64,000 nt of DNA from Flavobacterium sp. CBA20B-1 (GTDB taxonomy: Bacteria > Bacteroidota > Bacteroidia > Flavobacteriales > Flavobacteriaceae): assembly GCF_028473145.1 (NCBI RefSeq), contig NZ_CP092370.1, positions 1,178,001 to 1,242,000 of the forward strand, given 5' to 3'. The translations under genes were made by a program, and so were the position numbers. This document shows, piece by piece, positions 33,096 to 43,710 of this stretch (position 1 is its first letter; each line of letters starts with the position of its first letter). The notes beneath the pieces are model-generated. The model was not told the origin of the DNA and searched no databases. It worked only from the letters and a program-made list of their open reading frames with translations.

Positions 33096-34034
33096 TTACT
33101 CCTGAGGTAAAAACACTTCCGCCAGCATACAACGGGCACTTCCGCCGCCGCAAGCTTCAATAGTATAAAGCGGTGCGTGGAGAATAGCGCAATGCTTTTC
33201 TATGGCTTTAATCTGAGCATCGGTTAAACTTTCGTAAGCCTGTGTGCTCATTACCATATACAGTTGCCCGTCTTTTCCTTCAACCTGCAACATGTTTCCT
33301 GCAAAGTGATTTACTTGGTCTTCGGTAATATAAATAATTTCTTTGCCGTCTTCTTTCAGGCTATTCACCACCAATTTGCGCTCTTGTTTATCATCGATAC
33401 TATCGCCACAAATCACTGCAAAAGTTTCGGCAATACTCATCATAACATTGGTATGGTAAATGGGTAAACGTTTGCCATCAACTGTTTGATATGCTTCAAA
33501 AATCACCGGGTGCATATCGTTGTCTTCGCAAAACTCAATAATCAACTCTTCGTCTGCACGAGGCGATAATGCGGCATACACTTTAGCATTTTCCCGATCG
33601 ATAATCATACTTCCGGTTCCTTCTAAAAAGATATTGTCTTCTTCTGCCGATGTGTAATCGTTTATTTCGTTAATCTTAAAACCTTTCTCTTCCAGAATAT
33701 CCAAAATATCTTCGCGGCGTTCTAATCTGCGGTTCTCTGCAAACATGGGATACAAAACCACTTCGGCATTGTCGTGAAAAGAAATCCAGTTGTTTGGAAA
33801 AATACTATCAGGCGTATCGGTTTCTTTGGTATCATCTACCACCACCACGTTTACACCAACCGAACGTAAACGTTCTACAAATCCATCAAATTCTTCCTGA
33901 GCTTTTTGGTTTACATTTGCCGGGGTTAATCCTTCTAATTTCTTTTGATAATAATTATTTACTGCCGTTTGTTCGTTCATACGGAATTGCACCGGACGAA
34001 TCATTAATACGGTATTTGCTGCTTGTTGACTCAT
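33096..34034 (-). CDS. ctlX: CtlX-like citrulline/arginine-modifying enzyme (guanidino-group hydrolase fold)
   Basis: A 312-residue cytoplasmic enzyme of the arginine-deiminase/amidinotransferase fold. VLMIRPVQFRMNEQTAVNNY is the opening seen in CtlX proteins. LEGTGSMIIDREN supplies the substrate-binding Glu region, and IYHTNVMMSI holds the catalytic His. Cys302 in GGGSARCMLAEV is the nucleophile. CtlX has been linked to citrulline use in Bacteroidota; I did not see other citrulline genes here. The next gene upstream is a related enzyme of the same fold. Confidence 0.85.
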   Translation of the reverse strand: MSQQAANTVLMIRPVQFRMNEQTAVNNYYQKKLEGLTPANVNQKAQEEFDGFVERLRSVGVNVVVVDDTKETDTPDSIFPNNWISFHDNAEVVLYPMFAENRRLERREDILDILEEKGFKINEINDYTSAEEDNIFLEGTGSMIIDRENAKVYAALSPRADEELIIEFCEDNDMHPVIFEAYQTVDGKRLPIYHTNVMMSIAETFAVICGDSIDDKQERKLVVNSLKEDGKEIIYITEDQVNHFAGNMLQVEGKDGQLYMVMSTQAYESLTDAQIKAIEKHCAILHAPLYTIEACGGGSARCMLAEVFLPQE

Positions 34035-34035
34035 A

Positions 34036-34106
34036 TTTTTTTGTTTAACGTTTAAAGTTAAAGGTTTAAAACGTTACATAACTTTAAACCTTAAACCTTA
34101 AACAAT
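34036..34106. repeat. Imperfect palindrome of GTTTAAGG words
   Basis: The 71-nt gap is mostly an imperfect inverted repeat built from GTTTAA(C/G)GTTTAAAGTT on one side and AACTTTAAACCTTAAAC on the other. A related string lies between rpsG and rpsL (57380-57405). This looks like a dispersed short intergenic element. Confidence 0.5.
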
Positions 34107-35021
34107 TTATTTCTCTCTAATTAACGGTAAAGTTGAACAACGTAAAAGACCTTCTTGTTTAGAAATTTCTGCATACGGAATTTCTTCTACGGTGAATCCG
34201 TTTTCGCGTAACCAGTTGTTTAATCGTGTGAAATTGCGTTCGGAAACTACCACATTTTTATCAATTGAAAAAACATTAGAATTCATGTGATACATTTCTT
34301 CGCGTTCTATATGAAACAAATTTTCTCTGCCAAAAAGGTTCACTAAATACATATAATCTGCTTCTTCACGGAAACCCGATTTGTAGATAATTCCTTTATT
34401 TTCTCCTACTGGCTGAAAACAACAGTCTAAATGCAGTGCGTTATCACGGGGTTCAATTTTAGATTTTACCAAATCAAATTCCTTTACAATTTTGTGTGGA
34501 AACAATTCTTTGATATAATTGACACCTGCCATATTGGTACGCGCCGTGATGAAATCTTTATAATCACTTCCTTTATATGTTCCGATGAAAATATGATCGT
34601 TATATAGCATTACATCGCCACCTTCGATATGAACTTCTTCTGGCGGACGCACTACTTTTGCAGGATCTATTTGATCGATTACATATTGAATGGCATCTAA
34701 TTCGCGTTCGCGATCTGGTAGAATATTTGCTTTTATAAAAATATCATCAATCACAAAACCAATATCTCTACTAAATATTTGGTTGTAATTTTCGATAGTT
34801 TTCGGGCGGTAAACCGTTACGTTATATTTTTTAAAAACTTCGTTAAAAGCTTCCATTTCTGCAATCATATCTTTTTCCACAGGATATGTACCTGCCTTGA
34901 TATGTTCTAGAGATTTTGGATCGTAAGCTTCTTCTATACTAGGCGTTGGTCCATTGCTTACTGCCGTTCCAAGAATTACTGCTTTAAGCCTTGAAGTTTC
35001 ATCGGTTACATGTAATTTCAT
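34107..35021 (-). CDS. Dimethylarginine dimethylaminohydrolase / arginine-deiminase family protein
   Basis: A 304-residue enzyme of the guanidino-group-modifying superfamily. Motifs are FSRDIGFVIDD (substrate Asp), HIEGGDVMLYN, NALHLDCCFQPVG (catalytic His) and nucleophile Cys295 in LLRCSTLPL. The family includes DDAH, amidinotransferases and arginine deiminase, and I cannot choose the substrate. It lies upstream of ctlX on the same strand, with a -7 box 22 nt before the ATG. Both genes may serve arginine or citrulline breakdown. Confidence 0.85.
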   Translation of the reverse strand: MKLHVTDETSRLKAVILGTAVSNGPTPSIEEAYDPKSLEHIKAGTYPVEKDMIAEMEAFNEVFKKYNVTVYRPKTIENYNQIFSRDIGFVIDDIFIKANILPDRERELDAIQYVIDQIDPAKVVRPPEEVHIEGGDVMLYNDHIFIGTYKGSDYKDFITARTNMAGVNYIKELFPHKIVKEFDLVKSKIEPRDNALHLDCCFQPVGENKGIIYKSGFREEADYMYLVNLFGRENLFHIEREEMYHMNSNVFSIDKNVVVSERNFTRLNNWLRENGFTVEEIPYAEISKQEGLLRCSTLPLIREK

Positions 35022-35043
35022 AAAAAAGTAATTAGGTAATAGG

Positions 35044-35051
35044 CAAATATA
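35044..35051 (-). promoter_or_regulatory. -7 box of the arginine-deiminase-family gene
   Basis: TATATTTG on the minus strand, 22 nt upstream of the ATG at 35021. No -33 TTG was found at the usual distance. Confidence 0.5.
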
Positions 35052-35083
35052 AGAAGTTCTTTGCTGTTATGCTATTAAAAACA

Positions 35084-35116
35084 GCAAAGCCAAATCGGTT
35101 TGATTTGGCTTTTAAA
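35084..35116 (-). terminator. Terminator after the DUF6174-like lipoprotein gene
   Basis: AAGCCAAATC and GATTTGGCTT form a perfect stem with a short loop and flanking T-runs, just beyond the lipoprotein stop on the minus strand. Confidence 0.75.
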
Positions 35117-35128
35117 ATTTATTGCTTC

Positions 35129-35626
35129 TTAATCAAGAATTATGAAATTTTTAATTTCTGTAGTTTTACCAAAGCCCACAGGAATTTCATGTGTGTTAAA
35201 ATCGTAAGTCCTTCCGAAAGAAATAGGAATTGGATATTTTTTGTCATATTTTACGCTATGATAAATCGCATCAATTATTTTGTAAAAAGGATCGAGTGGA
35301 TCCTTTTTTGATTGCTCTACATCGTAATCATACATACTTTTAATTTGGTCATAAATATCATCAATTGTTAAATTATAACTTCTATCTTCATCATATACAA
35401 CTTCTCCATTTAAAACTGTTATTTCTTCTTCTATTGGTCCTTCTGACGAACTCATAGATTCAATCGTGAATTTATAATTTTGAACATTCTGTTGCTTCCA
35501 CATCAACTTTTGTTGATTGTATGTTTCTTGATCAAAGTAAACTTTTATATTATGATCATCTTCGTTTGATGAATTACAGCCTAAAATAGCGAATAAACCT
35601 AATAGTATTAAAATTAGTTTTTTCAT
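35129..35626 (-). CDS. Small lipoprotein resembling DUF6174
   Basis: A 165-residue lipoprotein. The signal sequence MKKLILILLGLFAILGC gives lipidated Cys17, followed by an Asn/Ser/Asp-rich linker. WKQQNVQNYKFTIE and the late YPIPISFGRTYDFN resemble the DUF6174 pattern, in which short beta hairpins follow an N-terminal Trp helix. The role is unknown. It has its own terminator and probably stands alone. Confidence 0.75.
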   Translation of the reverse strand: MKKLILILLGLFAILGCNSSNEDDHNIKVYFDQETYNQQKLMWKQQNVQNYKFTIESMSSSEGPIEEEITVLNGEVVYDEDRSYNLTIDDIYDQIKSMYDYDVEQSKKDPLDPFYKIIDAIYHSVKYDKKYPIPISFGRTYDFNTHEIPVGFGKTTEIKNFIILD

Positions 35627-35713
35627 AATTATATTTATAAAGGTTAATTTTTCACGTTAGAAAAAATATTTTACACCTGTGGTAATTATATTTTCCTAAC
35701 GTGGTAATTACTA

Positions 35714-36103
35714 TTAGTTAGTATGTTTTTCAAACTTAACTACTTTTTGCATTTCTTTTAGCTTTATACCGGGTGTAAAAACCAGTTTTGTGTTTTTAAT
35801 ACTGGTAGCCGAAACTTCGGTTTCTTTATCCATACCTTCACTGCTAATATTTAATCGCAACGAACCTAAATCGCCCAGCCTTACTATTTGGCTGTTTGAT
35901 AAATCGTCTGCAATAACATCTACCAAAGCATACAATACTGCACGGATATCTGCACCACTTACTGTACTAATTTTTTCGATACTTTTTGTTAGTTGTTCTA
36001 AATTTTTTTCGCCTGTGAAAACAGTACTTGCATAGAATTTCTTAACACCGCCACCAACAACACCTGGCTGACCTTTTGAAATTACTTTGTATTTAACGCC
36101 CAT
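35714..36103 (-). CDS. HU-like DNA-binding protein (HU-HIG type)
   Basis: A 129-residue histone-like protein. It opens KYKVISKGQPGV, typical of Bacteroidota HU-HIG members, and continues with helices around ADIRAVLYALVDVIADDL. The beta-arm region is RLGDLGSLRLNIS. It binds and bends DNA as a dimer; exact targets are unknown. It is a single gene between the lipoprotein and gltA. Confidence 0.88.
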   Translation of the reverse strand: MGVKYKVISKGQPGVVGGGVKKFYASTVFTGEKNLEQLTKSIEKISTVSGADIRAVLYALVDVIADDLSNSQIVRLGDLGSLRLNISSEGMDKETEVSATSIKNTKLVFTPGIKLKEMQKVVKFEKHTN

Positions 36104-36181
36104 ATTTAATAATAATTAGATATTTAAAATTTTAAATATAAAACTTATATTTAAATTAACAAATAAAACACGTACAAAAAA

Positions 36182-36214
36182 AAAACGTATTGATTTCTCA
36201 ATACGCTTCTTATA
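36182..36214 (-). terminator. Terminator of gltA
   Basis: AACGTATTGA (36184-36193) pairs with TCAATACGCTT (36198-36208) around a TTTC loop just after the gltA stop, with an A/T run on the far side. Confidence 0.75.
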
Positions 36215-36231
36215 ATTCTAAAATTAATATT

Positions 36232-37515
36232 TTATCTATTTGACATTTCTTTGAACGGACGCAATGGCTCGCCAACATAAACCTGACGTGGACGACCGAT
36301 TGGTTCTTTGTTTTCACGCATTTCTTTCCATTGAGCAACCCATCCTGGTAAACGACCAATTGCAAACATTACGGTGAACATTTCGGTTGGTATTCCTAAT
36401 GCACGGTAAATGATACCTGAATAGAAATCTACGTTTGGATATAAATTGCGCGATACGAAATACTCGTCTTTCAATGCCATTTCTTCTAAATCTTTAGCGA
36501 TTTTTAAGATAGGATCGTTTACACCTAATTCTGCCAAAACTTCGTCTGCCGCTTTTTTAATGATACGTGCACGAGGATCGAAATTTTTATACACACGGTG
36601 TCCAAAGCCCATTAAACGGAATGGATCGTTTTTATCTTTTGCCTTTGCAAGATATTTATCTGCATCGCCACCATCTTTCTGGATTTCTTCTAACATTTCT
36701 AGAACAGCCTGATTAGCACCGCCGTGAAGTGGTCCCCAAAGCGCCGAAACACCAGCAGAAATAGATGCAAACAAACCTGCATGCGAAGAACCTACCATAC
36801 GCACAGTTGATGTAGAACAGTTTTGCTCGTGGTCTGCGTGTAAAATGAATAATTTATCAATTGCGTTTAAAACTACCGGGTTTACTTTGTAAGGGCCTGT
36901 TGGTAATTTAAACATCAATTGTAAAAAGTTATCTACATAAGGCAATGTGTTATCGTAATAGTTTAATGGATAACCATTAATTTTTCTGTATGTCCATGTT
37001 GCAACTACTAAGAATTTACCCATTATTTTGCAAACAGCATCATACATTTGCTGATCGTCTTCCACATTTACTACTTTTGGATTAAAAGCAGTTAAAGCAC
37101 ATGTTAAAGATGCCAAGATACCCATTGGATGTGCGTGTTTTGGAAAACCATCGATGATGCCTTTCATTTCCTCGTTTACCAATGTATATTTGCGGATATC
37201 GTTTTCAAATTTTTCGATTTGTTGCGCAGTTGGCAACTCGCCAAAAATAACTAAATAAGCTACTTCTAAAAAGTTTGATTTTTCAGCTAAATCTTCAATT
37301 GAATATCCTCGGTATCTTAAAATTCCTTCTTCCCCATCTAAAAAAGTAATGGCACTTTTACAAGAACCAGAGTTTTTATAACCCGGATCTAATGTAATTG
37401 CACCGGTTAAAGCTCTTAACTTTTCAATATCAATAGCCACCTCGTTTTCTGTACCAACAATTATAGGTAATTCTAACGTTTTGTCATCTATAGATATAGT
37501 TGCAGTTTTTGACAT
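36232..37515 (-). CDS. gltA: Citrate synthase
   Basis: A 427-residue type II citrate synthase that condenses oxaloacetate and acetyl-CoA. GPLHGGANQAVLEML, FGHRVYKNFDPRA and PNVDFYSGIIYRALGIP carry the active-site His and Asp residues. DPGYKNSGSCKSAITFLDG is the N-terminal strand domain. Length and motifs are normal. It lies downstream of eno on the same strand, but a 287-nt gap with the eno terminator separates them. Confidence 0.97.
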   Translation of the reverse strand: MSKTATISIDDKTLELPIIVGTENEVAIDIEKLRALTGAITLDPGYKNSGSCKSAITFLDGEEGILRYRGYSIEDLAEKSNFLEVAYLVIFGELPTAQQIEKFENDIRKYTLVNEEMKGIIDGFPKHAHPMGILASLTCALTAFNPKVVNVEDDQQMYDAVCKIMGKFLVVATWTYRKINGYPLNYYDNTLPYVDNFLQLMFKLPTGPYKVNPVVLNAIDKLFILHADHEQNCSTSTVRMVGSSHAGLFASISAGVSALWGPLHGGANQAVLEMLEEIQKDGGDADKYLAKAKDKNDPFRLMGFGHRVYKNFDPRARIIKKAADEVLAELGVNDPILKIAKDLEEMALKDEYFVSRNLYPNVDFYSGIIYRALGIPTEMFTVMFAIGRLPGWVAQWKEMRENKEPIGRPRQVYVGEPLRPFKEMSNR

Positions 37516-37745
37516 ATATTTTTTAGTTTATTTTTTATTTTGTTTGAAGCGAATTTAATAAAAATGTTTCACTTAATAAAGTATAAATATATAAATAATT
37601 CCTATGATTTATATAAATTATTTATAATAAACACAACAGCCACATCGCTATAAGCCGTTTTATTCACACCATTTTAAGATTAAATTTTAATATTCCTAAT
37701 TTTTAAGGAATGCTTTGTATTTTTTTGAGATAAAATAGCTAAAAA
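37516..37745. other. AT-rich upstream region of gltA
   Basis: About 230 nt of very AT-rich DNA before gltA. I found no clear TAnnTTTG box and no coding frame. Short A/T palindromes near 37580-37630 could be regulatory, but they are too low in complexity to judge. Confidence 0.35.
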
Positions 37746-37748
37746 AAC

Positions 37749-37775
37749 AAAAAAGACGCATAAGCGTCTTTTTTA
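37749..37775 (-). terminator. Terminator of eno
   Basis: AAAAGACGC and GCGTCTTTT form a stem with an ATAA loop and a T-run, just past the eno stop on the minus strand. Confidence 0.85.
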
Positions 37776-37802
37776 CAAAATATTTAAAAATATTTAAAAA
37801 TA

Positions 37803-39179
<1,377 letters not shown>

Positions 39180-39180
<1 letters not shown>

Positions 39181-39371
39181 CATAATACATACTGACTTAA
39201 TAGATAGAACAAAACAATCCAGACTATTAACAAAGATATTCCTGCCAATTTTGTATAAATATTTGGTTTCATTTTTCTTTTATTCAACCTTATAATATAA
39301 GCCCAAACTATAATAATTAGAATGGTATTTATTGGAATAAGTATTTTGTAAAGCAGTTCTTCAAAACTCAT
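39180..39371 (-). CDS. Small two-helix membrane protein
   Basis: A 63-residue protein with two hydrophobic helices (ILIPINTILIIIVWAYII and KLAGISLLIVWIVLFYLL) joined by a basic loop (RLNKRKMKP). Positive charges between the helices predict both ends facing the periplasm. No family is recognised. The gene lies exactly between two copies of an ~88-bp repeat. It has its own -7 box (39403-39410) and terminator, so it can be expressed apart from carA and eno. Confidence 0.65.
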
Positions 39372-39454
39372 ATCTTAAATTGTATTGTTTAATTTGTTGT
39401 TGCAAATGTAATTATTTGATTAATAAAATAAAAAGAAGCTATTAAGCTTCTTTT
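39366..39454 (-). repeat. Direct repeat copy 2: carA terminator plus promoter
   Basis: Second copy of the 88-bp block. The hairpin AAAAAGAAGCT/AGCTTCTTTTT overlaps the last codons and stop of carA. The -7 box TACATTTG lies at 39403-39410, and the block ends with ATGAGT, the start of the small membrane gene. Confidence 0.85.
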
Positions 39455-40554
39455 TGTTCTTTCATATAAGTAACAAACTCATCAAACAAATATTTTGAAT
39501 CGTTTGGTCCAGGTGATGATTCTGGGTGGTATTGCACCGAAAACACTTGCTTATCTTTTAAGCGGATACCAGCAACGGTATTGTCGTTCAAATGATAATG
39601 CGTCATTTCTACATTTGGATGCTGTTCTACTTCTTCACGAACAACTGCAAAACCATGGTTTTGAGAAGTAATTTCGCCTTTACCTGAAACCGCATTCATA
39701 ATCGGGTGATTGATTCCGCGGTGTCCGTTAAACATTTTATAGGTATTTATCCCTTGCGATAACGCAATGATTTGATGCCCTAAACAAATTCCGAAAACCG
39801 GTTTGTTGGTCGCAATAATGTCTTTAGCTGTTTGGATCACTTCAGTTAACGGTTGCGGATCCCCAGGCCCGTTTGATAAGAAATATCCATCAGGGTTAAA
39901 ATCGTTCAAATCTTGAAGGGTTGCGTTGTAAGGATACACTTTCACATAGCAGTCGCGCGCTGCCAAGCAACGCAAGATATTTGTTTTGATACCAAAATCT
40001 AAAGCAGCTACTTTGTATGTTGCACTTTCATCGCCATAGAAATAAGGCTCTTTTGTAGAAACTTTTGAAGCCAATTCCAAACCATTCATATTAGGCACGG
40101 CAGCCAAAATTTCCTTTAACTCATCGATTGATTTGCCGTCTGTTGAAATAACGGCGTTCATAGCTCCGTTGTCGCGAATGTAACTTACCAATGCGCGTGT
40201 ATCTACATCCGAAATGGCTACAAGATTTTTCTTTTCAAAATAATCATACAGCGAACCACTTGCAGCAGGACGTGAATAGTTGGTACTAAAATTTTTGCAA
40301 ACCAATCCCGAAATTTTAATTCCGTCTGAATCAACTTCGTCTTCATGCACACCGTAATTACCGATATGTGCTACTGTTGAAAGCATGATTTGACCAAAGT
40401 ATGAAGGGTCAGTAAAAATTTCTTGATAACCAGTTACCCCTGTATTAAAACAAATTTCGCCAGTAGTTGTTCCTTTAATCCCTACAGATTTTCCATAAAA
40501 AATAGTGCCGTCGCTTAAAAGTACGATTGCTTTATCTTTAGAAGTATATTTCAT
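39442..40554 (-). CDS. carA: Carbamoyl-phosphate synthase small subunit
   Basis: A 370-residue glutaminase subunit that supplies ammonia to CarB for arginine and pyrimidine synthesis. FGICLGHQIIALSQG holds the nucleophile Cys, and VQYHPESSPGPNDSKYLF holds the His/Glu pair. The N-terminal domain opens KAIVLLSDGTIFYG. carB is not in the window. It follows rplQ but has its own -7 box TAATTTTG (40577-40584) and the rplQ terminator between. Its last codons form part of its own terminator. Confidence 0.97.
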   Translation of the reverse strand: MKYTSKDKAIVLLSDGTIFYGKSVGIKGTTTGEICFNTGVTGYQEIFTDPSYFGQIMLSTVAHIGNYGVHEDEVDSDGIKISGLVCKNFSTNYSRPAASGSLYDYFEKKNLVAISDVDTRALVSYIRDNGAMNAVISTDGKSIDELKEILAAVPNMNGLELASKVSTKEPYFYGDESATYKVAALDFGIKTNILRCLAARDCYVKVYPYNATLQDLNDFNPDGYFLSNGPGDPQPLTEVIQTAKDIIATNKPVFGICLGHQIIALSQGINTYKMFNGHRGINHPIMNAVSGKGEITSQNHGFAVVREEVEQHPNVEMTHYHLNDNTVAGIRLKDKQVFSVQYHPESSPGPNDSKYLFDEFVTYMKEQKEA

Positions 40555-40576
40555 TGTTTGTTGATGTTTCGGTGTA

Positions 40577-40584
40577 CAAAATTA
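40577..40584 (-). promoter_or_regulatory. carA -7 box
   Basis: TAATTTTG on the minus strand, 22 nt before the ATG at 40554 and just after the rplQ terminator. No -33 TTG was found at the expected distance. Confidence 0.45.
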
Positions 40585-40603
40585 ATATAAAGTTTAAAAA
40601 AAA

Positions 40604-40643
40604 GTATAAAAAAAAGGACAAACTTTAAAAGTTTGTCCTTTTA
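40604..40643 (-). terminator. Terminator of the ribosomal run, after rplQ
   Basis: AAAAGGACAAACTT and AAGTTTGTCCTTTT form a perfect 14-bp stem with a 4-nt loop and T-run. It ends the rpsL-to-rplQ superoperon. Confidence 0.9.
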
Positions 40644-40672
40644 ATATATTAGAATAATGTATGTTTAATAAA

Positions 40673-41161
40673 CTATTCATTTGTTTCATTAGCTTCAGTA
40701 GAAGTTTCTGTTGCAGGGGTAGCTTCCGCTTTTGGTTCAGCTTTTTTTCTACCTCTTCTAGTTGATGCTTTTTTAACTTCTTTTTTACCAGCATTATAAA
40801 TTTCATTGAAATCTACTAATTCGATCATTGCCATTTCAGCGTTATCTCCTAAACGATTTCCTAATTTAATAATACGAGTGTATCCTCCCGGACGATCTCC
40901 TACTTTAGGTGCTACTTCTCTGAATAATTCAGTAACAGCGTATTTGTTTCTTAAGTAAGAAAAAACAACACGACGGTTGTGTGTATCGTCTGTTTTAGAT
41001 TTAGTTACTAAAGGTTCCACAAATTGTTTTAATGCTTTTGCTTTAGCAACTGTAGTATTAATACGTTTGTGTTCAATTAAAGAACAAGCCATATTAGCCA
41101 ACATTGCTTTTCTGTGACCTGCTTGTCTTCCTAAGTGATTTACTTTTTTTCCGTGTCTCAT
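40673..41161 (-). CDS. rplQ: 50S ribosomal protein L17
   Basis: 162 residues. The conserved L17 core ([21 protein letters not shown] to about residue 120) is followed by a Lys/Ala/Glu/Thr-rich tail of ~40 residues that E. coli L17 lacks. Such tails are common in this phylum and are probably disordered. It is the last gene of the ribosomal run and follows rpoA by 65 nt. Confidence 0.97.
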   Translation of the reverse strand: MRHGKKVNHLGRQAGHRKAMLANMACSLIEHKRINTTVAKAKALKQFVEPLVTKSKTDDTHNRRVVFSYLRNKYAVTELFREVAPKVGDRPGGYTRIIKLGNRLGDNAEMAMIELVDFNEIYNAGKKEVKKASTRRGRKKAEPKAEATPATETSTEANETNE

Positions 41162-41226
41162 GACGTTGTCTTTTTAGCTTCATCTTGCTTCAATCCGTTT
41201 ATTCGGAGCGCAAAATATGAAGTAAT

Positions 41227-42219
41227 TTATTCTTTATCTAATTTGTATTTTGATAGATCCATTCCGAAAGTTAAACCTTTAACTTGTACTAATTCTTCTA
41301 GTTCTGTTAAAGATTTTTTTCCGAAGTTTCTAAATTTCATTAAATCGTTTTTGTTATAAGAAACCAAATCGCCTAATGTATCTACTTCAGCCGCTTTTAA
41401 ACAATTTAATGCTCTTACTGAAAGATCTAAATCTACCAATTTTGTTTTTAGAAGCTGTCTCATGTGTAATGATTCCTCATCGTATGATTCAGTTTGAGCA
41501 ATTTCATCGGCCTCTAAAGTGATTCTTTCATCAGAGAATAACATGAAATGGTGAATCAACGTTTTAGCAGCTTCTGTTAAAGCATCCTTAGGGTGGATAG
41601 AACCATCGGTAACGATATCAAAAACCAATTTTTCGTAATCGGTTTTTTGCTCTACACGATAGTTTTCTATGGCATACTTCACATTTTTTACAGGTGTATA
41701 AATAGAATCTGTATAAATGGTACCGAAAGGTGCGTTGGGCTTTCTATTTTCTTCTGCGGGTACATAACCTCTACCTTTTTCAATAGAAAGTTCCATGTTT
41801 ATGGTTACTTTGCTATCAAGGTTACAAATTACCAAATCAGGGTTTAAAACTTGAAAACCTGAAATGAATTTTTGGAAATCACCTGCTGTTAATTGATCTT
41901 TTCCTGTGAATGATATGCTAACAGATTCATTATCCACATCTTCAATTTGACGTTTAAAACGCACTTGTTTAAGATTTAAGATAATTTCTGTTACATCCTC
42001 AACAACACCAGAAATAGTAGAAAACTCATGCTCAACACCTTCAATACGTACCGAAGTAATTGCGTATCCTTCTAATGATGACAGAAGTACTCTTCTTAGT
42101 GCATTACCAATGGTTAATCCATAACCTGGTTCTAAAGGGCGAAACTCGAATTTCCCTTTAAAATCGGTGGAATCAATCATGATAACTTTGTCGGGCTTTT
42201 GAAAATTAAATATTGCCAT
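41227..42219 (-). CDS. rpoA: RNA polymerase alpha subunit
   Basis: 330 residues. The N-terminal domain (to ~230) dimerises and nucleates the polymerase ([20 protein letters not shown]). The C-terminal domain (about 255-320) contacts DNA and activators through the helix-hairpin-helix [20 protein letters not shown] and [13 protein letters not shown]. Length is normal. It lies 25 nt after rpsD. Confidence 0.98.
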   Translation of the reverse strand: MAIFNFQKPDKVIMIDSTDFKGKFEFRPLEPGYGLTIGNALRRVLLSSLEGYAITSVRIEGVEHEFSTISGVVEDVTEIILNLKQVRFKRQIEDVDNESVSISFTGKDQLTAGDFQKFISGFQVLNPDLVICNLDSKVTINMELSIEKGRGYVPAEENRKPNAPFGTIYTDSIYTPVKNVKYAIENYRVEQKTDYEKLVFDIVTDGSIHPKDALTEAAKTLIHHFMLFSDERITLEADEIAQTESYDEESLHMRQLLKTKLVDLDLSVRALNCLKAAEVDTLGDLVSYNKNDLMKFRNFGKKSLTELEELVQVKGLTFGMDLSKYKLDKE

Positions 42220-42244
42220 GTGTATTTCGACTGAATGTCAATTA

Positions 42245-42850
42245 TTATTTGTTGTACAACTCTACGATTAACTGTTCTTTGATGTTTTCTGGAACTTGAA
42301 GTCTAGCAGGAACACTAACGAATGTACCTTCTTTTGTATCATTGTTCCAAGTAATCCATTCGTAAACAGCGCTAGAATTAGATAATGAACGTTCGATTGC
42401 ATCTAAAGATTTTGACTTTTCACGAACGGCTACTTTATCACCAGCTTTTAATTGATATGAAGGAATGTTTACCAATTCTCCGTTAACGGTAACGTGTCTG
42501 TGAGAAACAATTTGACGAGCTGCACGACGTGAAGGGGCAATACCCATTCTGTACACAACATTGTCTAAACGAGATTCACATAACTGAATTAAAACTTCAC
42601 CTGTTACACCTTTTGATGCAGAAGCTTTTTTGAACATGTTACGGAATTGTTTTTCTAAAACACCATAGATGTATTTAGCTTTTTGTTTCTCCATTAATTG
42701 GATAGCATACTCAGATTTTTTACCTCTTTTCTTTGCTAAACCATGTTGCCCTGGAGGGTAATTTCTTTTTTCGAATGCTCTGTCATCTCCGAAGATAGCT
42801 TCTCCGAATTTACGAGCGATTTTTGTTTGTGGACCAGTATATCTTGCCAT
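42245..42850 (-). CDS. rpsD: 30S ribosomal protein S4
   Basis: 201 residues. [20 protein letters not shown] opens the protein, and the S4 RNA-binding fold follows ([29 protein letters not shown]). No zinc Cys motif is present at the N-terminus. S4 often represses its own operon. Here the 91-nt gap before it folds into a structured leader ending in a U-tract, so autoregulation is plausible. Confidence 0.98.
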   Translation of the reverse strand: MARYTGPQTKIARKFGEAIFGDDRAFEKRNYPPGQHGLAKKRGKKSEYAIQLMEKQKAKYIYGVLEKQFRNMFKKASASKGVTGEVLIQLCESRLDNVVYRMGIAPSRRAARQIVSHRHVTVNGELVNIPSYQLKAGDKVAVREKSKSLDAIERSLSNSSAVYEWITWNNDTKEGTFVSVPARLQVPENIKEQLIVELYNK

Positions 42851-42925
42851 TTTAAAAAAAAATAAAAAAGGTAGGGATTATGAATTCAGGTCTCATCCTC
42901 CGATAATCGTCTCCTACCTTAGGTT
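42851..42925 (-). promoter_or_regulatory. Structured leader before rpsD with terminator-like helix
   Basis: On the minus strand AAGGTAGG (42913-42920) pairs with CCTACCTT (42868-42875), closing a branched region. Inside are a CGA-TTA-TCG hairpin and a GGAT/ATCC stem enclosing TGAATTCA. TTTTTTATTTTTTTTT follows and abuts the rpsD start. This is the form of an attenuator or ribosomal-protein-binding leader; whether S4 binds it is inference. Confidence 0.55.
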
Positions 42926-42941
42926 ATACTATTACTATAAA

Positions 42942-43325
42942 TTAAACTCTTCTTCTTTTTGGAGGACGACATCCGTTGTGAGGAATTGGCGTAATATCAA
43001 TGATTTCTGTTACTTCGATTCCACTGTTGTGGATAGAACGAATTGCAGACTCTCTACCATTTCCTGGTCCTTTAACGTAAACTTTCACTTTTTTAAGTCC
43101 AGCTTCTAACGCTACTTTACCACAATCTTCTGCTGCCATTTGTGCTGCATAAGGTGTGTTCTTTTTAGAACCACGGAATCCCATTTTACCAGCTGATGAC
43201 CAAGAAATAACTTCACCTTTTTTGTTTGTTAATGAAATGATGATGTTATTAAAAGTTGCGCTGATGTGAGCCTCTCCAGTAGATTCAACTATAACTTTAC
43301 GTTTTTTTGTATTTGCTTTAGCCAT
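42942..43325 (-). CDS. rpsK: 30S ribosomal protein S11
   Basis: 127 residues. The Lys/Arg-rich N-terminus is followed by [18 protein letters not shown] and the RNA-contacting end [13 protein letters not shown]. It sits on the small-subunit platform next to S7 and S18. It lies 8 nt after rpsM. Confidence 0.98.
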   Translation of the reverse strand: MAKANTKKRKVIVESTGEAHISATFNNIIISLTNKKGEVISWSSAGKMGFRGSKKNTPYAAQMAAEDCGKVALEAGLKKVKVYVKGPGNGRESAIRSIHNSGIEVTEIIDITPIPHNGCRPPKRRRV

Positions 43326-43333
43326 ACTACTTA

Positions 43334-43708
43334 TTATTTAGTTGCTTTTTTCTTGTTAGCAACAGTTTTTCTTTTACCTTTTCTTGTTCTAGAGTTGTTT
43401 TTGGTTCTTTGTCCTCTTAATGGAAGACCAGCTCTATGACGGATACCACGTTGACATCCAATATCCATTAAACGTTTAATGTTTAAAGATACTTCTGAAC
43501 GCAATTCACCTTCAATTTTGTAATAAGACATTGCCTCACGAATAGCACCGATTTCTTCATCGTTCCATTCAGACACTTTTTTGTCTTCGTTTACGTTAGC
43601 TGTTGCCAACACCTCTTTTGCTCTACTTAAACCTACACCAAATATGTAAGTTAAAGCAATAATTCCTCTTTTATTTTTAGGTATATCTACCCCTGCTATT
43701 CTTGCCAT
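43334..43708 (-). CDS. rpsM: 30S ribosomal protein S13
   Basis: 124 residues. [21 protein letters not shown] opens it in two parts, and [21 protein letters not shown] is the conserved C-terminal tail that contacts tRNA. It is a subunit-head protein bridging to L5. It lies 2 nt after rpmJ. Confidence 0.98.
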   Translation of the reverse strand: MARIAGVDIPKNKRGIIALTYIFGVGLSRAKEVLATANVNEDKKVSEWNDEEIGAIREAMSYYKIEGELRSEVSLNIKRLMDIGCQRGIRHRAGLPLRGQRTKNNSRTRKGKRKTVANKKKATK

Positions 43709-43710
43709 AA

